Source: an uncultured Sphingomonadales bacterium
GTDB lineage: Bacteria; Pseudomonadota; Alphaproteobacteria; Sphingomonadales; Sphingomonadaceae
NCBI GenBank assembly: GCA_903958285.1
Contig: CAJBSR010000548.1
Location: forward strand, 1-8,599
Direction of reading: 5' to 3'
Length of the DNA stretch: 8,599 bases
Positions 1 through 6,332 of this stretch are shown in pieces; positions within the stretch are counted from its first letter, which is position 1; every line of letters starts with the position of its first letter. The notes beneath the pieces are model-generated. The model ran no database searches. It worked only from the letters and a program-made list of their open reading frames with translations, and had not been told where the DNA came from. The position numbers and the translations under genes are program-made.

Positions 1-337
1 CGTTGACCAGATAATTGCTCGGAAAGTTTTCGTCTCCGGCAAATCCCCGCACCGCGAAGGAATCGAAGAACCCGCCAAGATTGTTCTGGCGCGAGACAGA
101 GGCGTTTAGGTCCAAGGCCTCGGCCAATCGCACCGCACCGCTATCGGCGATGGCTTGGCTGTTGATGGTCGCGATGGATTGGGGCGTTTCACGCGGTTCG
201 AAGTCCCCTTGGTAGGCTTGACGGATGCCTGTGATGATGATCTCTTTTGTCTCATCGCTGGCCTCGGCAAACGCGGGAGCACTGCTCAACAGCGCAGCTG
301 AAGTCATGATGAGAGTGCGGATGCTCATGTGCGTCAT
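1..337 (-). CDS. TonB-dependent siderophore-type receptor, N-terminal fragment (runs off left edge)
   Basis: Reading the minus strand from the ATG at 337 gives 112 codons that continue past base 1. Residues 1-24 form a signal peptide ending in the AxA-type site PAFA before EASDE. A TonB-box-like stretch EIIITG (32-37) follows, then the start of a plug domain: TPQSIATINSQAIADSGAVR (51-70), LAEALD, and the FAVRGF motif (94-99) typical of receptors that take up iron-siderophores or similar ligands through the outer membrane with TonB/ExbBD energy. The barrel lies outside the window, so the substrate is unknown. The start at 337 has a GGGGA stretch 5 nt upstream; the in-frame ATG at 328 lacks one. 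No in-frame ATG, GTG or TTG precedes 337 within the gap. The gene diverges from an ABC transporter operon, with a Fur-like dyad between. The family call is firm; the iron role is inferred. Confidence 0.88.
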   Translation of the reverse strand, partial: MTHMSIRTLIMTSAALLSSAPAFAEASDETKEIIITGIRQAYQGDFEPRETPQSIATINSQAIADSGAVRLAEALDLNASVSRQNNLGGFFDSFAVRGFAGDENFPSNYLVN

Positions 338-378
338 GGATGTCCCCGGAAATTGCCCAGAATGATATTTTGTATCAT
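334..378 (-). CDS. Possible 14-aa leader peptide upstream of the TonB receptor
   Basis: A minus-strand ATG at 378 opens a 14-codon frame reading MIQNIILGNFRGHP. Its TGA (336-334) overlaps the receptor ATG (337-335) as ATGA, which is the usual geometry for translational coupling. An AAGGAG stretch (386-381) lies upstream, but only 2 nt separate it from the ATG, which is tighter than normal. The peptide has no recognised family. The frame could be a chance ORF; the overlap and the purine-rich tract are the only support. If used, its translation could deliver ribosomes to the receptor start, whose own ribosome binding site is weak. Confidence 0.25.
   Translation of the reverse strand: MIQNIILGNFRGHP
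363..377. promoter_or_regulatory. Fur-box-like inverted repeat in the divergent promoter region
   Basis: The 15-mer TGATATTTTGTATCA lies within a 17-bp dyad (362-378) with perfect 6-bp arms ATGATA/TATCAT around a 5-nt centre. Compared with the classical 7-1-7 Fur box TGATAAT-N-ATTATCA, 11 of 14 arm positions match. It sits between a siderophore-type receptor and an ABC operon, where an iron regulator would be expected. TATCAT on either strand also resembles a -10 hexamer, so the site could overlap a promoter. Binding by Fur, or by another dimeric regulator, is inference. Confidence 0.4.
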
Positions 379-415
379 GTCTCCTTAAATGCCCGACCAA
401 CGGAGTCAATAAGAC

Positions 416-423
416 AATATAAC
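416..423. promoter_or_regulatory. AT-rich promoter-like core of the divergent gap
   Basis: TATAAC (418-423) on the plus strand matches 5 of 6 bases of the -10 consensus and lies 42 nt before the ABC ATPase ATG at 466. The overlapping minus-strand hexamer TATATT (421-416) also matches 5 of 6 and would face the TonB receptor. Neither has a convincing -35 at 16-18 bp. A perfect TTGACA occurs at 430-435, but its -10 would fall about 13 nt before the ATPase start with a poor match, so it is probably coincidental. This is offered as a candidate only. Confidence 0.25.
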
Positions 424-465
424 GTCGCGTTGACAATCTGCGGGAACCACGCAATCAAGGTGTTC

Positions 466-1197
466 ATGACCACTGCCCCAACCGCCGCACCGAGAATATC
501 CATCAAAGATGTCGCGTTGACACGCGGGGCCAGGCCCGTGCTGCGTGGTTTGTCGCTGGCGGTGCATGCGGGCGAGGTTTATGCCCTGCTGGGGGGGAAT
601 GGCGCGGGGAAATCAACAACGGTCGCGGCCTTGCTTGGTTTTTTGAAGCCCGACGCCGGACAGATCCTTGTCGCCGACATTGATCCGGTCGAAAATGCGG
701 AGCGGGCCCGGCGGGAGATTGCCTATCTTCCGGAAAATGTGGCGCTTTATGATCAATTGTCCGCCTATGAGAATATCTCATATTTCATGGCTCTGTCTGG
801 CAAGGAACCCAGCCGCGACGCCATGGACGCGGCATTGGATGATGCGGGTCTTCAGCCAGAGGCAAGGGCGCTGCGCATCGGCGGCTTTTCAAAAGGGATG
901 CGCCAGAAAGTGGCGATTGCCATGGCGGTGCTGCGCGATGTTCCCGTCCTTCTGCTTGATGAACCCACCAGCGGTCTCGACCCAAGGGCAACTGCAGACT
1001 TCAACGCGCTTGTCACACGATTAAAGGCACGCGGCACCGCCATATTGATGGTCACGCATGACCTGCTTGGCGCGGCCGACTGTGCCGATCGCATCGGCTT
1101 TCTCGCGGCCGGTCAGATTGTGGAAGAAGTCGTCCCTTCCAAGGGCATGGACGTGCTGGCGCTGCACCATCGTTATGGCGAGGTTGCGGCTGCATGA
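466..1197 (+). CDS. ABC-2-type transporter ATP-binding protein
   Basis: This 243-aa cytoplasmic ATPase would drive the two permeases that follow. It has a complete nucleotide-binding domain: Walker A GGNGAGKST (43-51), a Q-loop position reading YLPE (87-90, Glu where Gln is classical, common in the drug/NatA/NosF branch), signature FSKGMRQKV (141-149), Walker B VLLLDEPTSGLD (161-172, catalytic Glu166) and switch His198 in VTHD. All catalytic residues are present. The open frame extends upstream to 340, but those 42 residues are not domain-like and overlap the intergenic region. ATG 466 has an AAGG 5 nt upstream and begins just before the first strand of the domain. The stop overlaps the next start as ATGA, so translation is probably coupled. 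The family is certain; the cargo is not, and NosF/NatA-like export is the nearest analogy. Confidence 0.93.
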   Translation: MTTAPTAAPRISIKDVALTRGARPVLRGLSLAVHAGEVYALLGGNGAGKSTTVAALLGFLKPDAGQILVADIDPVENAERARREIAYLPENVALYDQLSAYENISYFMALSGKEPSRDAMDAALDDAGLQPEARALRIGGFSKGMRQKVAIAMAVLRDVPVLLLDEPTSGLDPRATADFNALVTRLKARGTAILMVTHDLLGAADCADRIGFLAAGQIVEEVVPSKGMDVLALHHRYGEVAAA

Positions 1198-2639
1198 CCA
1201 CGGTCAGGCTGGTGGCCGACAATGAATGGCGGTTGATGCGCCGAAGCCGGGTTGCGCAACTTGCCTTGCTGATCCTGATCGCATTGTCCGTCATTGCCAC
1301 GCTCACGTCGATCGCACACCGGGACGCGAATGATGACCTTCGGGCCCGGTTTCAGGCGCAGGCGGATCAGGAGTTTGATGGGCAGCCGGCACGGCACCCG
1401 CACCGCATGGTGCATTATGGGCATTTTGTTTTCCGTCCCTTGCCCGCCTTGGCGGCGTTCGACCCGGGTGTTGATGCCTTCACCGGCAGCACGATTTTTC
1501 TGGAAGGCCACCGCCAGAACAGCGCCAATTTTGGGGATGTCCGCCAGTCATCATTGCTCGCGCGCTTTGGTCAGCTGACCCCTGCTTTTGTGCTGCAGGT
1601 TTTGGCCCCGCTTGTTCTGGTGTTCATTGGTTTTGGCGTGGTGGCGCGAGAGCGGGAGGCGGGGACAATCCGGCTTCTGTCCGCACATGGCGTGACCGCA
1701 CAAAGCCTGATCTTCGGTAAGGCCTTGGCCTTGGGGCGTGTGGCTGGTCTCATGCTCGCTCCGGCGGTGGCAGCACTTCTTTGGCTAACCTTCCTGGAAG
1801 GCGCCCCGATAGTCGCCGCCTTGGGCCTTGGCCTCTTCTACGCTGTCTATCTCGCGGCTTGGGTGTTGATCATCGTGATCGCCTCCAGCCTTGCACGCCA
1901 GGCACGCACCGCTTTGATGGTGCTGCTCGGCCTATGGGCCACAACAGTTATCCTCATTCCACGGGTGGCGCCTGATGTTGCCTTGGCGTTCGCACCTGTG
2001 CCGACACGGTTGGAGACGGACATCGCCATCCAGCGCGACCTGCGCCGCATCGGCGACAGCCACAATCCGGACGACCCCCATTTCGCGGCCTTCAAGGCGC
2101 GTGTCCTCAAGCAATATGGTGTTGATCGTGTGGAGGATCTGCCCGTCAATTATCGTGGGCTGCTCGCGCTGGAAGGCGAAAAGCTAACGTCGCGCCTGTT
2201 TGACGATTACGCCGAACGACAGTTCGCCGCAGAGCGCAAGCAGGGCGCGATCGTCGCGGCCTTTGGGCTGGTCAGCCCAGCCATTGCGTTACGTAATTTC
2301 TCCATGGCCTTGTCAGGTTCGGACCTTGATGGGCACCGGCGCTTCCTGAAGCAGGCAGAGGCCTATCGCTTCGACATTGTGCAGCGCCTCAACCGCCTTC
2401 AGGCCGAAGCGGTCACCTTCGGAGATGACAGCAATCGCAACAAGGATCCGGACGCCGGGCGACGCGTGCGGATTGACCCCAAACATTGGCATGACGTGCC
2501 AGATTTCGCGTATCGGGGGGCGACAATTTCCGAGAAGTTGGAGAGCGCCCTGACCGGGGCCGCTTTGCTCCTAGTCTGGCTGGTGATGGCGGGCTTTGGC
2601 GTGCGGATCGCCATCCGTCGTCTGGAGGCGGCGTTATGA
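1194..2639 (+). CDS. ABC-2-type permease, DUF3526 family (first subunit)
   Basis: This 481-aa inner-membrane protein fits the DUF3526 branch of ABC-2 permeases. Hydrophobic segments lie at about 21-42, 131-150, 176-200, 205-232, 239-258 and 452-476, giving six membrane spans with both ends in the cytoplasm. Large periplasmic loops follow span 1 (about 43-130) and span 5 (about 259-451). The cytoplasmic AREREAGTIRLLS segment (151-163) after span 2 is the conserved ABC-2 element expected to contact the ATPase. The first periplasmic loop holds HPHRMVHYGH (68-77), with four histidines in ten residues. It starts inside the ATPase stop (ATGA) and its own stop overlaps the next permease in the same way, so the three genes form one translationally coupled operon. 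It and the next gene product look like distant paralogues forming a heterodimer. The substrate is unknown. Confidence 0.88.
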   Translation: MTTVRLVADNEWRLMRRSRVAQLALLILIALSVIATLTSIAHRDANDDLRARFQAQADQEFDGQPARHPHRMVHYGHFVFRPLPALAAFDPGVDAFTGSTIFLEGHRQNSANFGDVRQSSLLARFGQLTPAFVLQVLAPLVLVFIGFGVVAREREAGTIRLLSAHGVTAQSLIFGKALALGRVAGLMLAPAVAALLWLTFLEGAPIVAALGLGLFYAVYLAAWVLIIVIASSLARQARTALMVLLGLWATTVILIPRVAPDVALAFAPVPTRLETDIAIQRDLRRIGDSHNPDDPHFAAFKARVLKQYGVDRVEDLPVNYRGLLALEGEKLTSRLFDDYAERQFAAERKQGAIVAAFGLVSPAIALRNFSMALSGSDLDGHRRFLKQAEAYRFDIVQRLNRLQAEAVTFGDDSNRNKDPDAGRRVRIDPKHWHDVPDFAYRGATISEKLESALTGAALLLVWLVMAGFGVRIAIRRLEAAL

Positions 2640-3904
2640 CAGGTCTGCTCGGCCACGAACTTCGCCTGCTGCTGCGGCAGCGCATTGCCGTGCCCACGCT
2701 GGTGCTGGTCCTGTTTCTGTCTGCAGCGGCAGTCTGGGCGGGCATGGCCGAGGTTGCGCGTCAGCATGACATTATTGCGCGGATAAAGCCGCAGCAGGTG
2801 GAGGATGTAAATGCGGTGCGCTCTTGGGCGTCCAAAGATGGCGATGCCGGAAACGCGGCCTATTACACCTTTCATGCCACTTGGGACGCGCCTTCGCCGC
2901 TTGCCTTTGCCGCACTCGGACAGCGCGATGTGGCGCCGTTTGTTTTGCGCGTCCGCGCACTGGCGCTCGAAAGTCAGATCAACGAGGGCGAGAATTATAA
3001 CGCGGAAATGGCGTTGCCGGGTCGTTTCGATTGGGCCTTCGTGCTGACATACCTCGCGCCCTTGTTCCTGATTGTGCTGCTTCACGATTTGAAGTCGGGA
3101 GAGCGAGAGGCGGGGCGCTTGGATTTCCTGCGGGTATCCGCCATTAATGAACGGGGCTTGTGGGCCCGTCGCATCGGGTTGCGGGTCGGGCTGATTGCGG
3201 GAGGGCTCATTCTTCCGCTCATCGTCGGGGGGGTGTTGTCCGGCGCCGCTGCGGCGGACCTGCTGCTGCTGAGCGCGATGGTCCTGCTCTATCTGCTGTT
3301 TTGGACCGGGCTTTGCCTGCTCCTATCGCGCCGCGGCATGGGGTCGGTTGCCAATGCCGCCTCGCTTGCCGGAAGCTGGCTGACACTCACGCTCATCCTG
3401 CCGGCGCTGGCTTTGCTTGCCGTCAACGGCGCCTTTCCCGTGCGTCAGGGGGTAGAACTTACGCTTGCCCAGCGGGAGGCTGTTCACAGCGGGTGGGACA
3501 AGCCCAAGGCCCAAACGATGGAGGCGTTTTTCCGACACCATCCGGAGTGGCGCGGGACCAAGCCTGTTGAAGGGGGCTTTCACTGGAAATGGTATTTCGC
3601 CTTCCAGCATCTCGGCGATTTGAGCGTGGCCGATCAGGTTCGCGCCTATCGCCATGGGCTGGAAGCGCGGGATCTCTGGACGGAGCGGCTGGCCTTCGTT
3701 CTTCCGGCGATTGGCACACAATATCTTGCGCATCGCATCGCGCGAACCGATTTGACTGCGCAATTGGCCTATCAGGATCGCATCCGCGCTTTCCATAAGC
3801 GCCTCCGGTCTTTTTATTATCCCTATATCTTCAACGACGTTCCTTTTGGGGAGGACGATTTTGGGCGGGCGCCGCTCTGGTTGGAGGATGCGGAGGGCAG
3901 ATAG
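2636..3904 (+). CDS. ABC-2-type permease, DUF3526 family (second subunit, lacks final span)
   Basis: This 422-aa protein shares the architecture of the preceding permease. It has an N-terminal span (about 20-42), a periplasmic loop, spans at about 133-152, 181-203, 207-230 and 243-265, and the GEREAGRLDFLR element (155-166) after span 2. A long periplasmic domain runs from about 266 to the end. Unlike its partner there is no hydrophobic segment after this domain: the chain stops at RAPLWLEDAEGR, roughly where the partner has DFAYRGATI before its sixth span. None of the three forward frames after the stop encodes a membrane span, so a simple frameshift does not explain it. Shorter second subunits may be normal for such pairs. 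The start overlaps the upstream stop (ATGA). The gene closes the operon and converges on the porin gene. Confidence 0.86.
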   Translation: MTGLLGHELRLLLRQRIAVPTLVLVLFLSAAAVWAGMAEVARQHDIIARIKPQQVEDVNAVRSWASKDGDAGNAAYYTFHATWDAPSPLAFAALGQRDVAPFVLRVRALALESQINEGENYNAEMALPGRFDWAFVLTYLAPLFLIVLLHDLKSGEREAGRLDFLRVSAINERGLWARRIGLRVGLIAGGLILPLIVGGVLSGAAAADLLLLSAMVLLYLLFWTGLCLLLSRRGMGSVANAASLAGSWLTLTLILPALALLAVNGAFPVRQGVELTLAQREAVHSGWDKPKAQTMEAFFRHHPEWRGTKPVEGGFHWKWYFAFQHLGDLSVADQVRAYRHGLEARDLWTERLAFVLPAIGTQYLAHRIARTDLTAQLAYQDRIRAFHKRLRSFYYPYIFNDVPFGEDDFGRAPLWLEDAEGR

Positions 3905-3984
3905 TCGGCCTTCAGCGCGGGCCGATATCACAAGGCCGTCGGGCGCTCTGGACGCGTCGGTTGGCGGCGGGGCTTCTGCGCCGT

Positions 3985-4006
3985 TGATGAAACAGGGTTT
4001 CAATCA
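3985..4006. other. Weak hairpin between convergent genes
   Basis: The arms TGATGAAAC (3985-3993) and GTTTCAATCA (3997-4006) pair over 9 bp with one bulged A and a 3-nt loop AGG. It lies in the 132-bp gap between the ends of the convergent ABC operon and porin gene. There is no T-run on either side, so it is not a canonical rho-independent terminator. It may still mark transcript ends. No other convincing terminator is visible in this gap. Confidence 0.2.
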
Positions 4007-4036
4007 GCGCGCTTCGCCTCGCCGCCGGGACCGTGT

Positions 4037-5272
4037 TTAGAAGGTGTAATCCAACTCTACCCAGAGCTTCTTTGTATCGGCGTCGCCGGCAAAATTGCCG
4101 CCGCCCTGGCTATTGTAGCTCGCATATTTACCGATCAGGTTAAGCTGCTTGTTGAGCTTGAAACCGCCGACCATGTCCCATTCGGTTCCGTATTTCTGTC
4201 CCAGACGGTCTGACGAAAACGAGTGCCAGCTGGTGGCGAGGTTGAGCCCCGACAAAGCCGTGACATGGGGGAAGCTGTAACTTGCCCCAAGATAATAGTC
4301 GCGCAGGCCGTTGGGCGGCGTGGTCAGGAATTTGTCAGCAAAGCCATTGAACTTGTGGAGGGACGCGAGCGGCGTTTGAAAGCTGGTAAAGGCCGCGCCA
4401 TTATCTGCGCCTAACACCTCAAAGCCGGATGTCAGCCTAAAGCCTTTGGCATCAAGCGCGGCTTCCCCTGCATAATAGTTGGCCGTGTAGTTGTTGGGAT
4501 TGCGATGATAGTCCCTCTGGTTGGCATAGCTTGCAGCGAGATTGAGTTTCGCGACCGGATTAAGCGGGATGGCGGCTGTTCCACGCACGCCATAGGTTTG
4601 GCTCGACTCCCGGAAGTTCTGCACAGCCGCTTCATCCTGATCGACCAGATAGGCAAAGCCGGTCAGACCCCAGACTTTGTTTTTGTAGCTGAGATTGGCG
4701 AACACATTGTTGCCGTCGATTGCTGGCTGCCGAAATCCAAAGCCGTTCACGCCCCAGATCGTCCGGACGGCGTTGGCGTAGGTGATATCCGCCTTCACAT
4801 CCTTGATCCCGGTCCATTCGATCCGCGCGGCGTCGAAGGTCTGCTCATTCTGTCGCCAACCTGCGTTCCCGACAAAGCGTTGATCATCAAGGGCGATCCG
4901 CTGGCGGCCGACGGTGACGACGGTCTTTGGCAAACCCGAATATTGAATGAGCAGACGGTTCAGCTCGATATTTTGGGGGTCCGCCACGATGGGGAAGTTA
5001 TTCTTGCCGTTCAATCCGTCATTATATCCGTTCGCAAGACCGAGTGTTCCCTCGCCCTCGGCGAGCAACAGGAAATGGCCGGTCTTGGCCTGCGCGCCTG
5101 CACGCACCCGCATGGTTACAGCATTGGCTGTGTCCTTGATGCCTTCTTGTTTATCATCCTCGTAGCGCAGCCGGGCCTCTACAATCGGCTTCACTTGTAC
5201 CGGTTTGGCAAAGGCCGGAATCGCACTTAACAGTCCCGCTGCAACAGCGGACACGTAAACAATTTTCTTCAT
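4037..5272 (-). CDS. Alginate-export-family outer-membrane porin
   Basis: This 411-aa precursor has a signal peptide MKKIVYVSAVAAGLLSAIPA-FA (cleavage after residue 22) and a mature part rich in alternating, aromatic-bounded strands. It ends in WVELDYTF, a terminal Phe being typical of BAM-inserted barrels. The region VGRQRIALDDQRF (121-133) followed by GWRQNEQTFDAAR (138-150), and later HKFNGFADKF (306-315), are motifs I recognise from proteins annotated as alginate export family (AlgE-like, Alginate_exp). Such proteins are outer-membrane channels; homologues in non-alginate producers are usually generic porins, so alginate transport should not be assumed. GGAG lies 6 nt upstream of the ATG. 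A terminator-like hairpin 82 bp upstream separates it from the preceding gene, so it may have its own promoter, though I see no clear one. It is convergent with the ABC operon. Confidence 0.85.
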   Translation of the reverse strand: MKKIVYVSAVAAGLLSAIPAFAKPVQVKPIVEARLRYEDDKQEGIKDTANAVTMRVRAGAQAKTGHFLLLAEGEGTLGLANGYNDGLNGKNNFPIVADPQNIELNRLLIQYSGLPKTVVTVGRQRIALDDQRFVGNAGWRQNEQTFDAARIEWTGIKDVKADITYANAVRTIWGVNGFGFRQPAIDGNNVFANLSYKNKVWGLTGFAYLVDQDEAAVQNFRESSQTYGVRGTAAIPLNPVAKLNLAASYANQRDYHRNPNNYTANYYAGEAALDAKGFRLTSGFEVLGADNGAAFTSFQTPLASLHKFNGFADKFLTTPPNGLRDYYLGASYSFPHVTALSGLNLATSWHSFSSDRLGQKYGTEWDMVGGFKLNKQLNLIGKYASYNSQGGGNFAGDADTKKLWVELDYTF

Positions 5273-5324
5273 GATTTTCTCCAGGGAGCCCGCCAGCTGT
5301 CACCGCGCAGCGCGTCCGGGCAGA

Positions 5325-5347
5325 TGCCGATCCGATTCTCGTCGGCA
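5325..5347. promoter_or_regulatory. Small dyad upstream of the porin gene
   Basis: TGCCGA (5325-5330) and TCGGCA (5342-5347) form a perfect 6-bp inverted repeat with an 11-nt centre, 52-75 nt upstream of the porin ATG and just after the preceding terminator. The position suits an operator, but a 6-bp repeat in GC-rich DNA can be chance. Confidence 0.2.
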
Positions 5348-5380
5348 GATGAAGAAAGGCGGGCCCGCAGCCCGCCTTTC
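5345..5380 (-). terminator. Rho-independent terminator after the SnoaL-like gene
   Basis: GAAAGGCGGGC (5354-5364) and GCCCGCCTTTC (5370-5380) are perfect 11-bp arms around a 5-nt loop. Read on the minus strand, the GC-rich stem ends in TTTCTTC, a short U-rich tail. It begins 18 bp after the stop of the gene at 5398-5982. It should end that transcript and partly insulate the porin gene; read-through remains possible given the imperfect tail. Confidence 0.75.
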
Positions 5381-5397
5381 ATCCTATCGCAGGTGGA

Positions 5398-5982
5398 TCA
5401 ATGTTCCGCTTCGTAGGGCAGTGAGGAATGGTGCAGGAACAGCTCAAGATGGCCATCCTTCGGCGCCCGCTTGAAGCCCATGGTGAAATCAACCTTCACA
5501 TCCTGCCCCGTTTTTGCGTTGGTGAAATAATAGTTCCCCATCGCGACGGCGCTATCCTTGTCCTTGTCGATATAGATGCCCTTGGTATCGAAACGGACCT
5601 TCGACCAGGGCGTGATCGCAAAGCCATGGTCTTCCGGCTCGGATCCGCCGACAAAGTAGGAAAGGGCCTGGTCTTTGTCTTCGCGAAACTCATCCACGGC
5701 CGCCTTGGTTGGCTTGAACAGAACCGTGCCGTCCTTGTAGGCATAGTGCTTTGCAATGAACGCCGCTGCCGCCGCCTTATAGTCCCCACCTTTGGTGAAG
5801 ACGTCTCCGATTTGCACAATGCCATTTCCCCAGGCGGTTTCTGCCTGAAGAACATCGGCTTTGGTGATCGGGGCATTCGGGTTGGCAGCAGCAGCGGGGG
5901 ATGCCGCACTGGCCGCAATCGCCAACAAAGCCGAAGCTGTAACGGCCCGCGCCACATTCGGGTGGGTTAAGATGCGCATCAT
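5398..5982 (-). CDS. Secreted SnoaL/CaMKII-association-like (NTF2-fold) protein
   Basis: This 194-aa precursor has a long Ala-rich signal peptide, with cleavage probable near AAA-NP (about residue 33). The mature part has the layout of small NTF2-fold proteins: helix ITKADVLQAETAWGNGIVQI (39-58), GGDYKAAAAAFIAKHYAY (65-82), TVLFKPTK (86-93), then strands including AVAMGNYYF (145-153) and KVDFTMGFKR (163-172), ending ELFLHHSSLPY (180-190). The C-terminal HHSS stretch resembles the SgcJ/CaMKII-association group. Secreted homologues are, as I recall, often labelled phosphoribosyl-AMP cyclohydrolase, but HisI cysteine motifs are absent. No enzymatic function can be assigned. AGGA lies 4 nt before ATG 5982; the adjacent ATG at 5979 is an equally possible start. 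Its own terminator follows, and a 20-bp dyad lies 32 bp upstream, so it appears to be a single-gene unit. Confidence 0.72.
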   Translation of the reverse strand: MMRILTHPNVARAVTASALLAIAASAASPAAAANPNAPITKADVLQAETAWGNGIVQIGDVFTKGGDYKAAAAAFIAKHYAYKDGTVLFKPTKAAVDEFREDKDQALSYFVGGSEPEDHGFAITPWSKVRFDTKGIYIDKDKDSAVAMGNYYFTNAKTGQDVKVDFTMGFKRAPKDGHLELFLHHSSLPYEAEH

Positions 5983-6276
5983 TCTGTCCTTTCAAAAACG
6001 ACAAGGGGTGTGTTGCATGACCGATTGGCCATGCCCGCTATTCGGACAGTCGTGATTTCTGAACTCTATCCCCACCATTACGGAAATGTCAGATTTGCGA
6101 TGCTGAAAAGCGCCTTGGTCCACGCGCGCGCCAGGTGCGCCGCGCCGCCCGTCAAAGCGGATAGGTTTTGCAGAAAAGATGCCGGATTTCAGAGGTTTTG
6201 GAGCGCCACAGCGCAACGGCTCTTGCGGCGCTCATAGCGTCAGCGCGTGAGACTTTTTGTGGCCTTAGTGGCCTGT
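5983..6276. other. Non-coding gap between the SnoaL-like gene and the YfdX-gene terminator
   Basis: About 290 bases carry no convincing gene. Short frames on either strand lack ribosome binding sites or protein-like sequence. What it holds: the palindrome at 6015-6034; a possible minus-strand -35 CTGACA (about 6089-6094) without a good -10; and a hairpin at 6201-6233 with outer arms GAGCGC/GCGCTC and an inner stem CGCAA/TTGCG around the loop CGGCTC. A small RNA or an extended leader of the SnoaL-like gene is possible but unsupported. Confidence 0.4.
6015..6034. promoter_or_regulatory. 20-bp imperfect palindrome upstream of the SnoaL-like gene
   Basis: GCATGACCGATTGGCCATGC is a centred palindrome in which 8 of 10 base pairs are complementary (outer 5 pairs perfect). 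It lies 33-52 bp upstream of the ATG at 5982. Size and place suit a dimeric regulator such as a TetR- or MarR-type protein. No matching regulator gene is visible in the window. Confidence 0.3.
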
Positions 6277-6313
6277 AAAAAAGCCGGCTGGCCAGGGAGT
6301 GGGCCAGCCGGTT
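6277..6313 (-). terminator. Strong rho-independent terminator after the YfdX gene
   Basis: Perfect 10-bp arms CCGGCTGGCC (6284-6293) and GGCCAGCCGG (6302-6311) enclose an 8-nt loop. On the minus strand the stem is followed by CTTTTTTAC, a clear U-tract. It starts about 20 bp after the YfdX stop and would end the transcript carrying the YfdX gene and probably the upstream secreted hypothetical gene. Confidence 0.92.
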
Positions 6314-6332
6314 CAGGGGGTCTAGGAAGTCT

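Noticed and set aside
430..435. Perfect TTGACA as the -35 of the ABC operon
   Set aside because: A 17-bp spacer places a poor AATCAA hexamer at 453-458, which would start transcription at or beyond the ribosome binding site.
340..465. Upstream extension of the ABC ATPase to the ATG at 340
   Set aside because: The 42 extra residues have no domain character, cover the divergent regulatory region, and ATG 466 has a ribosome site and the normal family N-terminus.
2399..3085. 228-aa minus-strand frame across the permease junction
   Set aside because: It overlaps two well-supported permease genes and has a composition typical of antisense frames (Arg, Gln, His rich).
3323..4003. 226-aa minus-strand frame at the end of the second permease
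   Set aside because: Antisense to the permease, no recognisable domain and no ribosome binding site seen.
3985..4006. Canonical bidirectional terminator between the convergent genes
   Set aside because: The stem has a bulge and is not followed by a T-run on either strand; kept only as a weak hairpin.
4505..5230. 241-aa plus-strand frame opposite the porin gene
   Set aside because: It lies wholly antisense to a convincing porin, lacks family features and is explained by the porin's codon use.
5398..5982. Phosphoribosyl-AMP cyclohydrolase (HisI) annotation
   Set aside because: The protein is exported and lacks HisI metal-binding motifs; the fold pattern is SnoaL/NTF2-like.
5992..6216. 74-aa minus-strand frame in the non-coding gap
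   Set aside because: No ribosome site, no signal peptide or domain, and it spans the palindrome region; probably chance.
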